From: Robiginitomaculum sp.
GTDB taxonomy: Bacteria > Pseudomonadota > Alphaproteobacteria > Caulobacterales > Maricaulaceae
DNA: 13,174 nt
Assembly: GCA_027071965.1 (NCBI GenBank)
Contig: JALSYJ010000154.1
Location: 1-13,174, forward strand
Direction of reading: 5' to 3'
Shown here piece by piece: positions 1-6,106 of this stretch. A program made the translations under genes and the position numbers. How positions within the stretch are numbered: position 1 is the stretch's first letter; the number at the start of each line of letters is the position of its first letter. The notes beneath the pieces were generated by a model that ran no database searches, was not told the DNA's origin, and worked only from the letters and a program-made list of their open reading frames with translations.

Positions 1-1
1 A

Positions 2-1057
2 CTTAAAAGTTTTGATCTGATCATTTTTGACCGCTATACACGGCGCGGTGTTTTGCCCCTGTTATATCTGCAAAATGTGACCCAATACGTAGAAGAAGGC
101 GGAGCACTAATGGTGGCAGCAGGCCCACCATTTGCCGGAAATGGATCCCTGGCAAGAACTTTTCTGGCCGGATTATTGCCTGCACGCCCCGATGGAAACA
201 TTCACACAGAACCCTTTAGGGCCAAAGGCACTGATATTGGAGCAAGGCACCCGGTAACTGCACCGCTTTTGGCACAACAGGAAAAATGGGGCCGCTGGGG
301 CCGGGTAATCGGAGTTACCGGGGTAAGGGGTGAAACTGTCCTGTCAGCAGGTGAAGATAAACCGCTATTGATTCTGGATCGTGTGGGGGCGGGCCGGGTG
401 GCTTTGCTGCTTAGTGATCAGGCCTGGCTGTGGTCCAGAGGTTTTGAAGGCGGCGGCCCGCAATATGAATTATACCGCCGTCTGGCTCACTGGCTGATGA
501 AAGAGCCGGAATTGGAAGAAGAATCCTTACAAGGAGAAATTCGTGATGGGCAATTACACGTTCGCTTGCGCACATTGCAGGACAAACCACCACCAATAGA
601 GATAACAGGCACGCAAGGCAAAACATGGAGCCTTGAAACAAAACAAGTATCCCCAGGATTATACAGTGCCAGCATGAATGTGCCTGAGTCTGAAGGTTTG
701 CTGACACTGAGCGCCGGTGAATTATTGGCCGTTGCTGCACAAGGGCGGCTGAACCCCCCTGAATTTGCAAGACTACAACCGGTAAAAAAAGCTTTAGAGC
801 CGTTAAACAAACAAACCAGAGGAGGTGCGTTTTTTGTAAAAAACCTGCAATCCGATATGCAAATCAGACGCACACGGCCACAAGACCGTCAGGCTGGCCG
901 GAACTGGTTTGGCCTGCAGCAAAACAAGTTTCACATTAAGACTCAAATAAAAAAGCGACCCCTGATTGACCCAAGGATCGCTTTGATATTCTTGTTACTG
1001 CTCACAGGAGCCATGTGGTGGCGCGAAGGCAAAACCCAGGATCAGGTTCAATCCTGA
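2..1057 (+). CDS. C-terminal part of a large membrane-anchored protein (COG5426-like, glutamine amidotransferase-like fold), 5' end cut
   Basis: The reading frame is open from base 2 with no stop, so the gene begins outside the window. The TTG at 53 is an internal codon, not a start. The visible 352 residues open with FDLIIFDRYTRRGVLP and continue with YVEEGGALMVAAGPPF, RHPVTAPL, WGRWGRV, PLLILDRVGAGRVALLLSD and WLWSRGFEGGGP. From memory these resemble alphaproteobacterial proteins annotated as glutamine amidotransferase-like membrane proteins, usually about 700 residues with N-terminal membrane helices and often next to MoxR/DUF58/BatA-like genes. A beta-rich region follows. Near the C-terminus a short hydrophobic helix (IALIFLLLLTGAMW) is followed by WREGK, which suggests a membrane anchor with a cytoplasmic tail. 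No catalytic Cys-His pair is visible here, so enzymatic activity is not supported. The gene converges on the SapC gene, with nine bases between the two stop codons. Confidence 0.72.
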   Translation, partial: LKSFDLIIFDRYTRRGVLPLLYLQNVTQYVEEGGALMVAAGPPFAGNGSLARTFLAGLLPARPDGNIHTEPFRAKGTDIGARHPVTAPLLAQQEKWGRWGRVIGVTGVRGETVLSAGEDKPLLILDRVGAGRVALLLSDQAWLWSRGFEGGGPQYELYRRLAHWLMKEPELEEESLQGEIRDGQLHVRLRTLQDKPPPIEITGTQGKTWSLETKQVSPGLYSASMNVPESEGLLTLSAGELLAVAAQGRLNPPEFARLQPVKKALEPLNKQTRGGAFFVKNLQSDMQIRRTRPQDRQAGRNWFGLQQNKFHIKTQIKKRPLIDPRIALIFLLLLTGAMWWREGKTQDQVQS

Positions 1058-1071
1058 CCTTTAGGATCAGG
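1037..1071. terminator. Two overlapping hairpins between convergent stop codons
   Basis: CAGGAT (1037-1042) pairs with ATCCTG (1051-1056) around an 8-base loop. Overlapping it, CCTGACC (1053-1059) pairs with GG-A-TCAGG (1064-1071) with one bulged base. The second hairpin spans the stop codons of both flanking genes. There is no T tract, so it may only slow read-through or protect 3' ends. A terminator role is inferred from position. Confidence 0.3.
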
Positions 1072-1867
1072 ACTGTTGCTCTTCTTGATATTTTTGCATA
1101 TCCCGCACCATTTCCATATTCAACATGCGCTGCCAGTTAGCTTGTGACAAGCGGTGTGCATAAAATGCAGCCAGACCGCCATTATCACGCAATGCCATAA
1201 TTTTATCCTCAGGCAGCTTCATCAGCTTTTCTTCTGACAGGCCTAGATATTCACCCATTTTCTGTTCGACCAGCTTGCCTTCTGTATCTGGTGCCACAAC
1301 CTGAATTTCTTCTTTGGCAAAAAGATCAAGTTCATTCATTGCCCGAACAAAATTGGCAGTGCCCATGGCTTCGGCATCATAGGCTTTTACAAATTCAACA
1401 GCCTGTGCCGTGGCTTCGGTCAACTCAGTGCCATTAAAAAACGGCGATGTGGCATTTTCGGTAATCATTGGCGAGGAACGATCAATACATACCATCAAAT
1501 TATTTGGATCCTGATCATTCTTGGCCGAAGCAAACGGGTATCTGCGAATATATGCCGGGATATAAGCCCCTTCTGCCATTCTGCCATCGTCCAGAACAAA
1601 ACTGTTGGTATCTTGCTTGATACCCATTACCACTGCCGGAGTTTTTTCTTCACCGGCAAATACAATCGGATAATTTAACGCTGCCAGCACAAATTCCGCT
1701 ACGGTCACCGGAACGATCTGGGTTTCGCGTAAAAATGCAAAGGGCTGCTCGGTAAGCGGTGTAATACCAAGATTACCGTGTTCTTTGACGTTGAGCAATT
1801 CAGGTTGCTTGTAGAACAACATATTGCCGGAAATAGATGTGGCGGGAGCGCCGTTTTCTTCTGCCAT
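1067..1867 (-). CDS. SapC family protein
   Basis: This 266-residue protein matches the SapC family, named after a Campylobacter S-layer-associated secretion gene. The molecular role of proteobacterial SapC homologues is not established. Family-like stretches are LNVKEHGNLGI near the N-terminus, PFAFLRETQIVPVTVAEFV, NYPIVFAG, YIPAYIRRYPF, CIDRSSP and the acidic C-terminal half with LDLFAKEEIQV. No signal peptide or membrane helix is visible, so it is probably cytoplasmic. The frame extends 24 codons further upstream to a GTG at 1939. The ATG at 1867 is preferred because AGGGGA lies five bases ahead of it and because MAEENG is a plausible N-terminus. In related marine Alphaproteobacteria sapC often sits near TonB receptors and tryptophan-halogenase-like genes, but neither is adjacent here. 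It is divergent from the receiver-like gene at 2098. Confidence 0.85.
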   Translation of the reverse strand: MAEENGAPATSISGNMLFYKQPELLNVKEHGNLGITPLTEQPFAFLRETQIVPVTVAEFVLAALNYPIVFAGEEKTPAVVMGIKQDTNSFVLDDGRMAEGAYIPAYIRRYPFASAKNDQDPNNLMVCIDRSSPMITENATSPFFNGTELTEATAQAVEFVKAYDAEAMGTANFVRAMNELDLFAKEEIQVVAPDTEGKLVEQKMGEYLGLSEEKLMKLPEDKIMALRDNGGLAAFYAHRLSQANWQRMLNMEMVRDMQKYQEEQQS

Positions 1868-1992
1868 TTGGGTCCCCTGAACCTGATAATAAGAATTAGA
1901 AGCGCGGGTCATAGCTGAACAATGAGTTAATGCCAACACCCAAGTGCTCTACAATCCGTAATAAGTTCACTTTTTTGGTTCATGGCGTACAA

Positions 1993-2010
1993 AAATTTTC
2001 CCTAAAATTT
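1993..2010. promoter_or_regulatory. Perfect A/T palindrome in a divergent promoter region
   Basis: AAATTTT (1993-1999) and AAAATTT (2004-2010) form a perfect 7 bp inverted repeat around CCCT. It lies in the 230-base gap between the divergent sapC (start 1867) and the gene starting at 2098, so it could be an operator or a DNA-bending site serving either. No convincing -35/-10 pair could be placed next to it. Confidence 0.25.
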
Positions 2011-2097
2011 GAAGTTCCGGATTTACGCTAGTTTTAGCCTGCTCTGCTATAAAGTGGGGCAGAAGGTCGGAAAAAACCGGCCCACAAGGAGAATGCC

Positions 2098-2565
2098 ATG
2101 AAAGAGCATAGTCTATTTGTGGATCTTAGGGTGCTGTTGGTACATCCGGATCAAGGTTCCTTTGACTTATTACAAATGGCCCTGGAAGGGTTCCGGTTTG
2201 ATCGGATCACCCATGTTCAGGACATTGAAAGCGCCAAGGATCAACTCTGCTTTAACAGTTTTGATCTTCTGATCTTGTCTGAAGGAATATCGGCAGCATC
2301 CACTTTATCACTACTTAGGCACATAGACTGCGGGGATTTGGGAAGCACTGAAGCTCTGGATATTTTATACCTGCACCCAAAAGAAGCCTGTATGCAGGAA
2401 TTGCCAAAGCGCCTGAAAGTGCATTATTTGCAACAAACATCAAGCTCAGGCAAATTGCATGACGGCTTAAAGAATATATTTGCCGCCAATGAAAAAAAGC
2501 GGGTTAAGCCGGAATTTCTGCGTGGAAGGGCTGCTCCCCTGCCTCTTGTCCGGGAAAAAAGATAG
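2098..2565 (+). CDS. Degenerate receiver-like (CheY-fold) protein lacking phosphorylation residues
   Basis: The 155-residue product has the alternating hydrophobic pattern of a response-regulator receiver domain: beta1 RVLLV (11-15), helix 1, beta3 FDLLIL (55-60), beta4 ALDILYL (86-92) and beta5 KVHYL (107-111). The usual signature residues are replaced. The acidic pair after beta1 reads H16-P17, the phospho-acceptor Asp after beta3 is Ser61, the Thr/Ser after beta4 is about Leu92, and the Lys-Pro after beta5 is Gln113-Thr114. It is therefore probably a non-phosphorylatable pseudo-receiver that acts by protein contact. A basic 20-residue tail with KPEFLRGR follows, with no DNA-binding or output domain. 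AAGGAG lies six bases before the ATG, a strong ribosome-binding site. The gene converges on the TPR gene. Fold assignment is by eye and the partner is unknown. Confidence 0.62.
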   Translation: MKEHSLFVDLRVLLVHPDQGSFDLLQMALEGFRFDRITHVQDIESAKDQLCFNSFDLLILSEGISAASTLSLLRHIDCGDLGSTEALDILYLHPKEACMQELPKRLKVHYLQQTSSSGKLHDGLKNIFAANEKKRVKPEFLRGRAAPLPLVREKR

Positions 2566-2591
2566 TATCTATTGCTGATGCCTTGCCCTGA

Positions 2592-3602
2592 TTATTCGTT
2601 AGCAAGGCTACGCAGAAGCGAGCGAACCTGAGCTGCTTCGGCATCGGTGCCGCCAAGGGACAAGGCCTCTTCATAATACTGACGTGCAGTTTCAATTTCA
2701 CCGGAATCCTGGGCAATAGCCCCCAACCCCACATAGGCAGCAAAAGTTTCCGGATCAAATGTGAGCAAGCGCTCAAACACCTCTCTGGCTTCAGCAGATT
2801 TACCTTCAACCGCAAGGCAGGAACCAAATTTTGCCAGATTATCCAATGCCCATGGATCAGCTTTGACGATCTGTTCTGATTCTTCACATTGCCTAGGGGT
2901 CAAGGAACCAGCAGCCCGAAGTGAAGCCTCCCTTATCATTCCTGAGCCTACAGGTTTTTTTACCGGAGCCCGTTTGATCTTGCGGCTGCCATCATGACCT
3001 GACTTTTGATCGTCACCAGATAAATCTTCGCGTCTTTCTAATGAGCTGTCTGCTGGTGTGTGATCATTACCATGTTTTGCAGGATTTGCTGCTTTGGTTG
3101 TGCTTTTAACCTGTGCCTGAATAACAGGTTTTGTTTTGGCTTTATTATGTTCAACATGGGATAAATTACGGGTTTTTGCCACGGGTTTCACAAAACCTGT
3201 AAAGCTCAATGCATCTTTGGGTGGGGCAACATGATTGGGAAAACTTGCCGCAACAAGTACGGAGTTTTGATAAACTTTGGCATTGGCGCTAAGCACGGTA
3301 TCGCTAAGAACCAGACGAATACGTAAACCGCCCGGAGCAGGAATGGTTCGCATGGAATGTATAAGCGAAGAATTGGCTGCAGACATGGTCATTGCTTCGG
3401 AACTAACCCCTAAAACATCCACATCCATTCCCTGCTCGTTCATTATCACCTTGACCGCATCGGGTTGCTGGTCAAAGGAAAACAGCAGTTTTGCAGTTTG
3501 TTCTTCCGCTGCAAAAACTACATCACGCAATTCAGCCCTGACAGCAGTGGACAGAAATAAAAACAGCAGTAAAAACAAGAACGAAAATAATGATTTGCTC
3601 AT
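2592..3602 (-). CDS. Secreted AMIN-like / TPR-repeat protein
   Basis: From the ATG at 3602 the product has 336 residues. Residues 1-23 form a clear Sec signal peptide: a Lys, a long Leu/Phe core, and cleavage expected after VRA before ELRD. Residues 24-125 are beta-rich (LRDVVFAAE, AKLLFSFDQ, GGLRIRLVLSD, VLVAASFP) and resemble an AMIN-type domain, a fold that in other proteins targets the septum or peptidoglycan. Residues 130-235 are a polar, Lys-rich, probably disordered linker. Residues 250-320 carry about two TPR units (AREVFERLLTFDPETFAAYVGLGAIAQ; AREVF and ARQYYEEAL helices). The likely location is the periplasm, with a scaffolding role. A GTG/ATG-containing extension to 3671 exists but would bury the signal peptide behind 23 polar residues, so 3602 is preferred, although its AAAGG ribosome site is rather distant (10 bases). 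Function is unknown; the AMIN assignment is tentative. Confidence 0.68.
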   Translation of the reverse strand: MSKSLFSFLFLLLFLFLSTAVRAELRDVVFAAEEQTAKLLFSFDQQPDAVKVIMNEQGMDVDVLGVSSEAMTMSAANSSLIHSMRTIPAPGGLRIRLVLSDTVLSANAKVYQNSVLVAASFPNHVAPPKDALSFTGFVKPVAKTRNLSHVEHNKAKTKPVIQAQVKSTTKAANPAKHGNDHTPADSSLERREDLSGDDQKSGHDGSRKIKRAPVKKPVGSGMIREASLRAAGSLTPRQCEESEQIVKADPWALDNLAKFGSCLAVEGKSAEAREVFERLLTFDPETFAAYVGLGAIAQDSGEIETARQYYEEALSLGGTDAEAAQVRSLLRSLANE

Positions 3603-3650
3603 CAGGCAAAAACCTTTGATTAATGTGGTATTACCTGTATTCACTGTTAG

Positions 3651-3669
3651 GATTAATCTTGCGTTAATC
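3651..3669. promoter_or_regulatory. GATTAA...TTAATC inverted repeat, possible operator
   Basis: GATTAA (3651-3656) and TTAATC (3664-3669) form a perfect 6 bp inverted repeat with a 7-base spacer. It lies just upstream of the proposed thiolase -35 box and upstream of the divergent TPR gene. Additional GATTAA half-sites occur at 3618-3623 and 3682-3687. A regulator site is possible, but the region is A/T-rich and no cognate regulator is in the window. Confidence 0.28.
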
Positions 3670-3671
3670 AA

Positions 3672-3700
3672 TTGCGAGACCGATTAAAAAATCTTAAAAT
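3672..3700 (+). promoter_or_regulatory. Probable sigma-70-type promoter for the thiolase gene
   Basis: TTGCGA (3672-3677) is separated by exactly 17 bases from TAAAAT (3695-3700). The matches to TTGACA and TATAAT are 4/6 and 5/6. Transcription would start about 20 bases before the thiolase ATG, leaving room for its AAAAGGA ribosome site. This is motif inspection only. Confidence 0.45.
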
Positions 3701-3726
3701 CAAGTACCAAACCAAAAGGATCACCC

Positions 3727-4929
3727 ATGCGCGAAGCCCTTATTGTCTCTACCGCCCGCACCCCCATAGGCAAAGCCTATCGGGGTGCATTTAACGACAC
3801 CCAGCATCAGGCACTCGGTGGCCATGCCATCAAACACGCAGTAGCGCGCGCTGGCCTTAATGGCGAAGAGATAGATGACGTAATAATGGGCACTGCCATG
3901 CAACAGGGGTCTGCGGCACAAAATTCTGCCCGGCAATCGCTTATCCGCGCAGGCCTGCCTAATTCTGTATCCGGAATGAGCGTTGATCGCCAGTGTGCAT
4001 CAGGCATGATGGCGATTGCTGTGGCCGCCAAACAGATTATCTGCGATGGCATGGATATTTGCGTTGGCGGCGGAACTGAAAGCATTTCTCTGGTACAAAA
4101 TGACAAGATGAATTTGTTTCGCGCTGCCGACCCGTGGATTAAACAGCATAAACCGACACTGTACATGTCCATGCTGGAAACCGCCGAGATTGTGGCAAAG
4201 CGCTATAATGTCAGCCGCGAAGCTCAGGACGAATACGCCCTGCAATCACAGCAACGCACCGCAGCAGCGCAGGCATCGGGGAAATTTGATGATGAGATCG
4301 TCCCTTTGCCAACAATAATGAAAGTAATGGATCGCGAAACCAAGGAGATATCTGACAGGCAGATTACTCTGGATAAAGACGAAGGCAACCGCCCCACTAC
4401 CACGCTGGAAGGTTTGCAATCGCTAAAACCGGTATTTAAAGGCGGACAACAAATTGCAGAGGGCCAGTTCATTACCGCTGGCAATGCCTCACAGCTTTCA
4501 GACGGCAGTTCCGCAAGCGTACTAATGGAGGCCTCCGAAGCCGCACGACGTAATCTTACGCCCCTTGGAATTTATCGCGGCATGGCTGTGGCTGGAACCG
4601 AGCCGGATGAAATGGGCATTGGGCCGGTATTTGCCGTGCCAAAATTGCTAAAGGCCAATGGCCTGACTATGGACGATATTGGTCTGTGGGAGCTAAACGA
4701 GGCATTTGCAGTACAAGTTCTTTACTGCCGCGACAAACTTGGCATTGATAATGAAAAGCTGAATGTAAATGGCGGATCCATATCAATTGGCCACCCCTAT
4801 GGAATGTCCGGAGCACGAATGGTCGGCCACGCCTTGATCGAAGGTAAACGCCGTGGCGCCAAATTTGTGGTTTGCACAATGTGTGTCGGCGGGGGCATGG
4901 GAGCCGCCGGCCTGTTTGAAATTGCCTGA
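3727..4929 (+). CDS. Thiolase (acetyl-CoA C-acyltransferase / acetyltransferase)
   Basis: This is a full-length 400-residue thiolase. Such enzymes cleave 3-ketoacyl-CoA with CoA in beta-oxidation, or run in reverse to condense two acyl-CoAs. The nucleophilic cysteine is C90 in VDRQCASGM. GGGTESIS follows at 114-121, the NEAF motif is at 324-327, the active-site histidine is H356 in GHPYGMSGAR, and the second catalytic cysteine is C386 in CTMCVGGGMGAAG. All key residues are present. The GHPYGMSGAR loop differs from the commoner GHPIGASGAR and occurs in a subset of long-chain or FadA-like thiolases, so chain-length specificity cannot be assigned. AAAAGGA precedes the ATG by about six bases. The gene appears to be monocistronic: it has its own promoter candidate upstream and a strong terminator directly after the stop. 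No fadB partner is adjacent. Confidence 0.95.
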   Translation: MREALIVSTARTPIGKAYRGAFNDTQHQALGGHAIKHAVARAGLNGEEIDDVIMGTAMQQGSAAQNSARQSLIRAGLPNSVSGMSVDRQCASGMMAIAVAAKQIICDGMDICVGGGTESISLVQNDKMNLFRAADPWIKQHKPTLYMSMLETAEIVAKRYNVSREAQDEYALQSQQRTAAAQASGKFDDEIVPLPTIMKVMDRETKEISDRQITLDKDEGNRPTTTLEGLQSLKPVFKGGQQIAEGQFITAGNASQLSDGSSASVLMEASEAARRNLTPLGIYRGMAVAGTEPDEMGIGPVFAVPKLLKANGLTMDDIGLWELNEAFAVQVLYCRDKLGIDNEKLNVNGGSISIGHPYGMSGARMVGHALIEGKRRGAKFVVCTMCVGGGMGAAGLFEIA

Positions 4930-4956
4930 TTTTGAAACCTGCTGATAACAGGCAAT

Positions 4957-4996
4957 AAAACGCCCGCTTTAACAAGCGGGCGTTTTAATTTTTTCA
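4957..4996 (+). terminator. Strong intrinsic terminator of the thiolase gene
   Basis: AAAACGCCCGCTT (4957-4969) pairs perfectly over 13 bp with AAGCGGGCGTTTT (4974-4986) around the loop TAAC, followed by AATTTTTTC. On the other strand the stem is followed by TTTTATT, so it could also stop transcripts coming from the pet operon. Confidence 0.93.
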
Positions 4997-5053
4997 GTTC
5001 AAAATGAACAAGAATACAATCTCTTATCTGTCGCATTTTTGGCCGCAAAACCC

Positions 5054-5164
5054 GTCCTCAAGTAGCGAAGCGGTAGGACAAACAAAGAGTCCTCAAGTAG
5101 CCGCTAGGCGATAGGACAAACAAAGAGTCCTCAAGTAGCCGCTAGGCGGTAGGACATTAAAAGA
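5054..5164. repeat. Element A: three tandem 35-38 bp repeats
   Basis: Copies lie at 5054-5088 (35 bp), 5089-5126 (38 bp) and 5127-5164 (38 bp). Each starts GTCCTCAAGTAGC and contains TAGGACA. The GTCCT and AGGAC ends are inverted, and copies 2 and 3 have an inner CCGC-TAG-GCGG or near-match stem. Copy 1 lacks three bases in the loop region. Copies 1 and 2 end in ACAAACAAAGA, while copy 3 ends in ATTAAAAGA. Confidence 0.9.
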
Positions 5165-5168
5165 CCTT

Positions 5169-5306
5169 CCCACTTTTGCTAAAAATGCAAATCTTTGTTT
5201 GTCGCATTTTTGGCCGCAAAACCGGTACCCACTTTTGCTAAAAATGCAAATCTTTGTTTGTCGCATTTTTGGCCGCAAAACCGGTACCCACTTTTGCTAA
5301 AAATGC
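5169..5306. repeat. Element B: 59 bp identical tandem repeat, 2.3 copies
   Basis: Unit 1 (5169-5227) and unit 2 (5228-5286) are identical base for base, and a third partial unit covers 5287-5306. Each unit contains GCATTTTT and AAAAATGC, which can pair, plus GCAAAA/TTTTGC inner arms around CCGGTACCCAC. The exact identity implies recent duplication or conversion. The core CAAAACCGGTACCCACTTTT resembles, from memory, a palindromic repeat widespread in Rhizobiales and other Alphaproteobacteria. The last copy ends one base before the petC stop codon. Confidence 0.92.
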
Positions 5307-5307
5307 T

Positions 5308-6105
5308 CTAATGCTTAACATCCCGCCATACAGCCCGGTATGAGCCATAAAGCAGCAAGGCAAGCAGGAATAGATAGATAAGAACTACCCAGCCAGTGCG
5401 CTTGCGCTGTTCCATTTTTGGATCAGCAGCCCAAGTCAGAAACTCCACAACATCTTTTGCCATTTGATCAACACTTGCCTCTGTGCCATCAGTATATTCC
5501 ACCCGGCCTTCGGACAAAGGATTGCCCATGGCAATCTGGTTACCGCCGGAAAAATACGGGTTATAACTCATGCCAGGGGATAACTTCATACCCTCAGGCG
5601 GATCCTCATAACCAGTAAGCAGTGAGTATAGATAGTTTGAACCATCAGCACGGGCTCTGGTCATCAGTGACAAGTCTGGAGGAAGCGCACCCATATTAGA
5701 AGCCTTAGCCGCCATTTCATTGGCATATGGGTTCGGCAATTTGTCTGCGGTTATTCCAGGACGCTCAAACATCTCGCCACTTTCATCTGGCCCATCAATG
5801 ATTGTGAACATCTTGGCAATTGCCTTGATGACAGGATTATCATTGGGGTTCGGATATTCAGGGTCGTAAAACGGAGCCCCTTTATCTCCCAGATTATAAA
5901 AGGCCACATATTTCAAGGAGTGACAGGCGGCGCAGACCTCCTGATAGACCTGAAACCCACGCTGAGCCGCAGCCTTGTCATAGGTTCCGGACATGCCCTC
6001 AAAATGCCAGTCCTGAGTTTTGTTTTTGGCACCTGCACCAGCGGCAAATACGGCGCCAGCAGAAAAACTTGCAATAATAGCCAGGCTTACAATTCGCTTT
6101 AACAT
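5308..6105 (-). CDS. petC: Cytochrome c1 of the bc1 complex
   Basis: This 265-residue protein is the membrane-anchored c-type cytochrome that passes electrons from the Rieske protein to soluble or membrane cytochrome c. Residues 1-21 form a signal peptide (cleavage expected after AVFA). The haem attachment motif C58-A-A-C61-H62 follows at the usual place, the cytochrome c1-typical LPPDLSLM is at 141-148, and NPYFSGGNQIAMGNPL supplies M193 as the likely sixth iron ligand. A single C-terminal helix (about 239-256) anchors the protein, ending in YRAVWRDVKH. It is a separate gene, unlike the fused b/c1 precursor of Bradyrhizobium. The ATG is separated from the petB stop codon by a single base, so translation is probably coupled. 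It is the last gene of the operon, and its stop codon abuts the element B repeat array. Confidence 0.97.
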   Translation of the reverse strand: MLKRIVSLAIIASFSAGAVFAAGAGAKNKTQDWHFEGMSGTYDKAAAQRGFQVYQEVCAACHSLKYVAFYNLGDKGAPFYDPEYPNPNDNPVIKAIAKMFTIIDGPDESGEMFERPGITADKLPNPYANEMAAKASNMGALPPDLSLMTRARADGSNYLYSLLTGYEDPPEGMKLSPGMSYNPYFSGGNQIAMGNPLSEGRVEYTDGTEASVDQMAKDVVEFLTWAADPKMEQRKRTGWVVLIYLFLLALLLYGSYRAVWRDVKH

Positions 6106-6106
6106 A

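Larger units (their letters stand above)
4997..5307. repeat. Intergenic repeat mosaic between thiolase and petC
   Basis: No gene is supported in this gap. From left to right it holds a degraded copy of element B (about 5022-5053), three tandem copies of element A (5054-5164), and two full plus one partial copy of the 59 bp element B (5169-5306). Small open frames here encode only translated repeats. The convergent flanking genes and lack of coding make this an accumulation site for short palindromic repeats. Confidence 0.85.

Noticed and set aside
2580..2608. GCCTTGC/GCAAGGC inverted repeat as a terminator
   Set aside because: The arms are only 7 bp around a 15-base loop, no T tract follows, and the right arm lies inside the TPR gene.
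5093..5278. 61-codon open frame (minus strand) in the repeat mosaic
   Set aside because: It consists entirely of translated copies of elements A and B, with repeated peptides such as KMRQTK and KCDKQR.
5022..5306. CRISPR array
   Set aside because: The repeats are contiguous, without unique spacers of regular length, and contain two different families. No cas genes are present.
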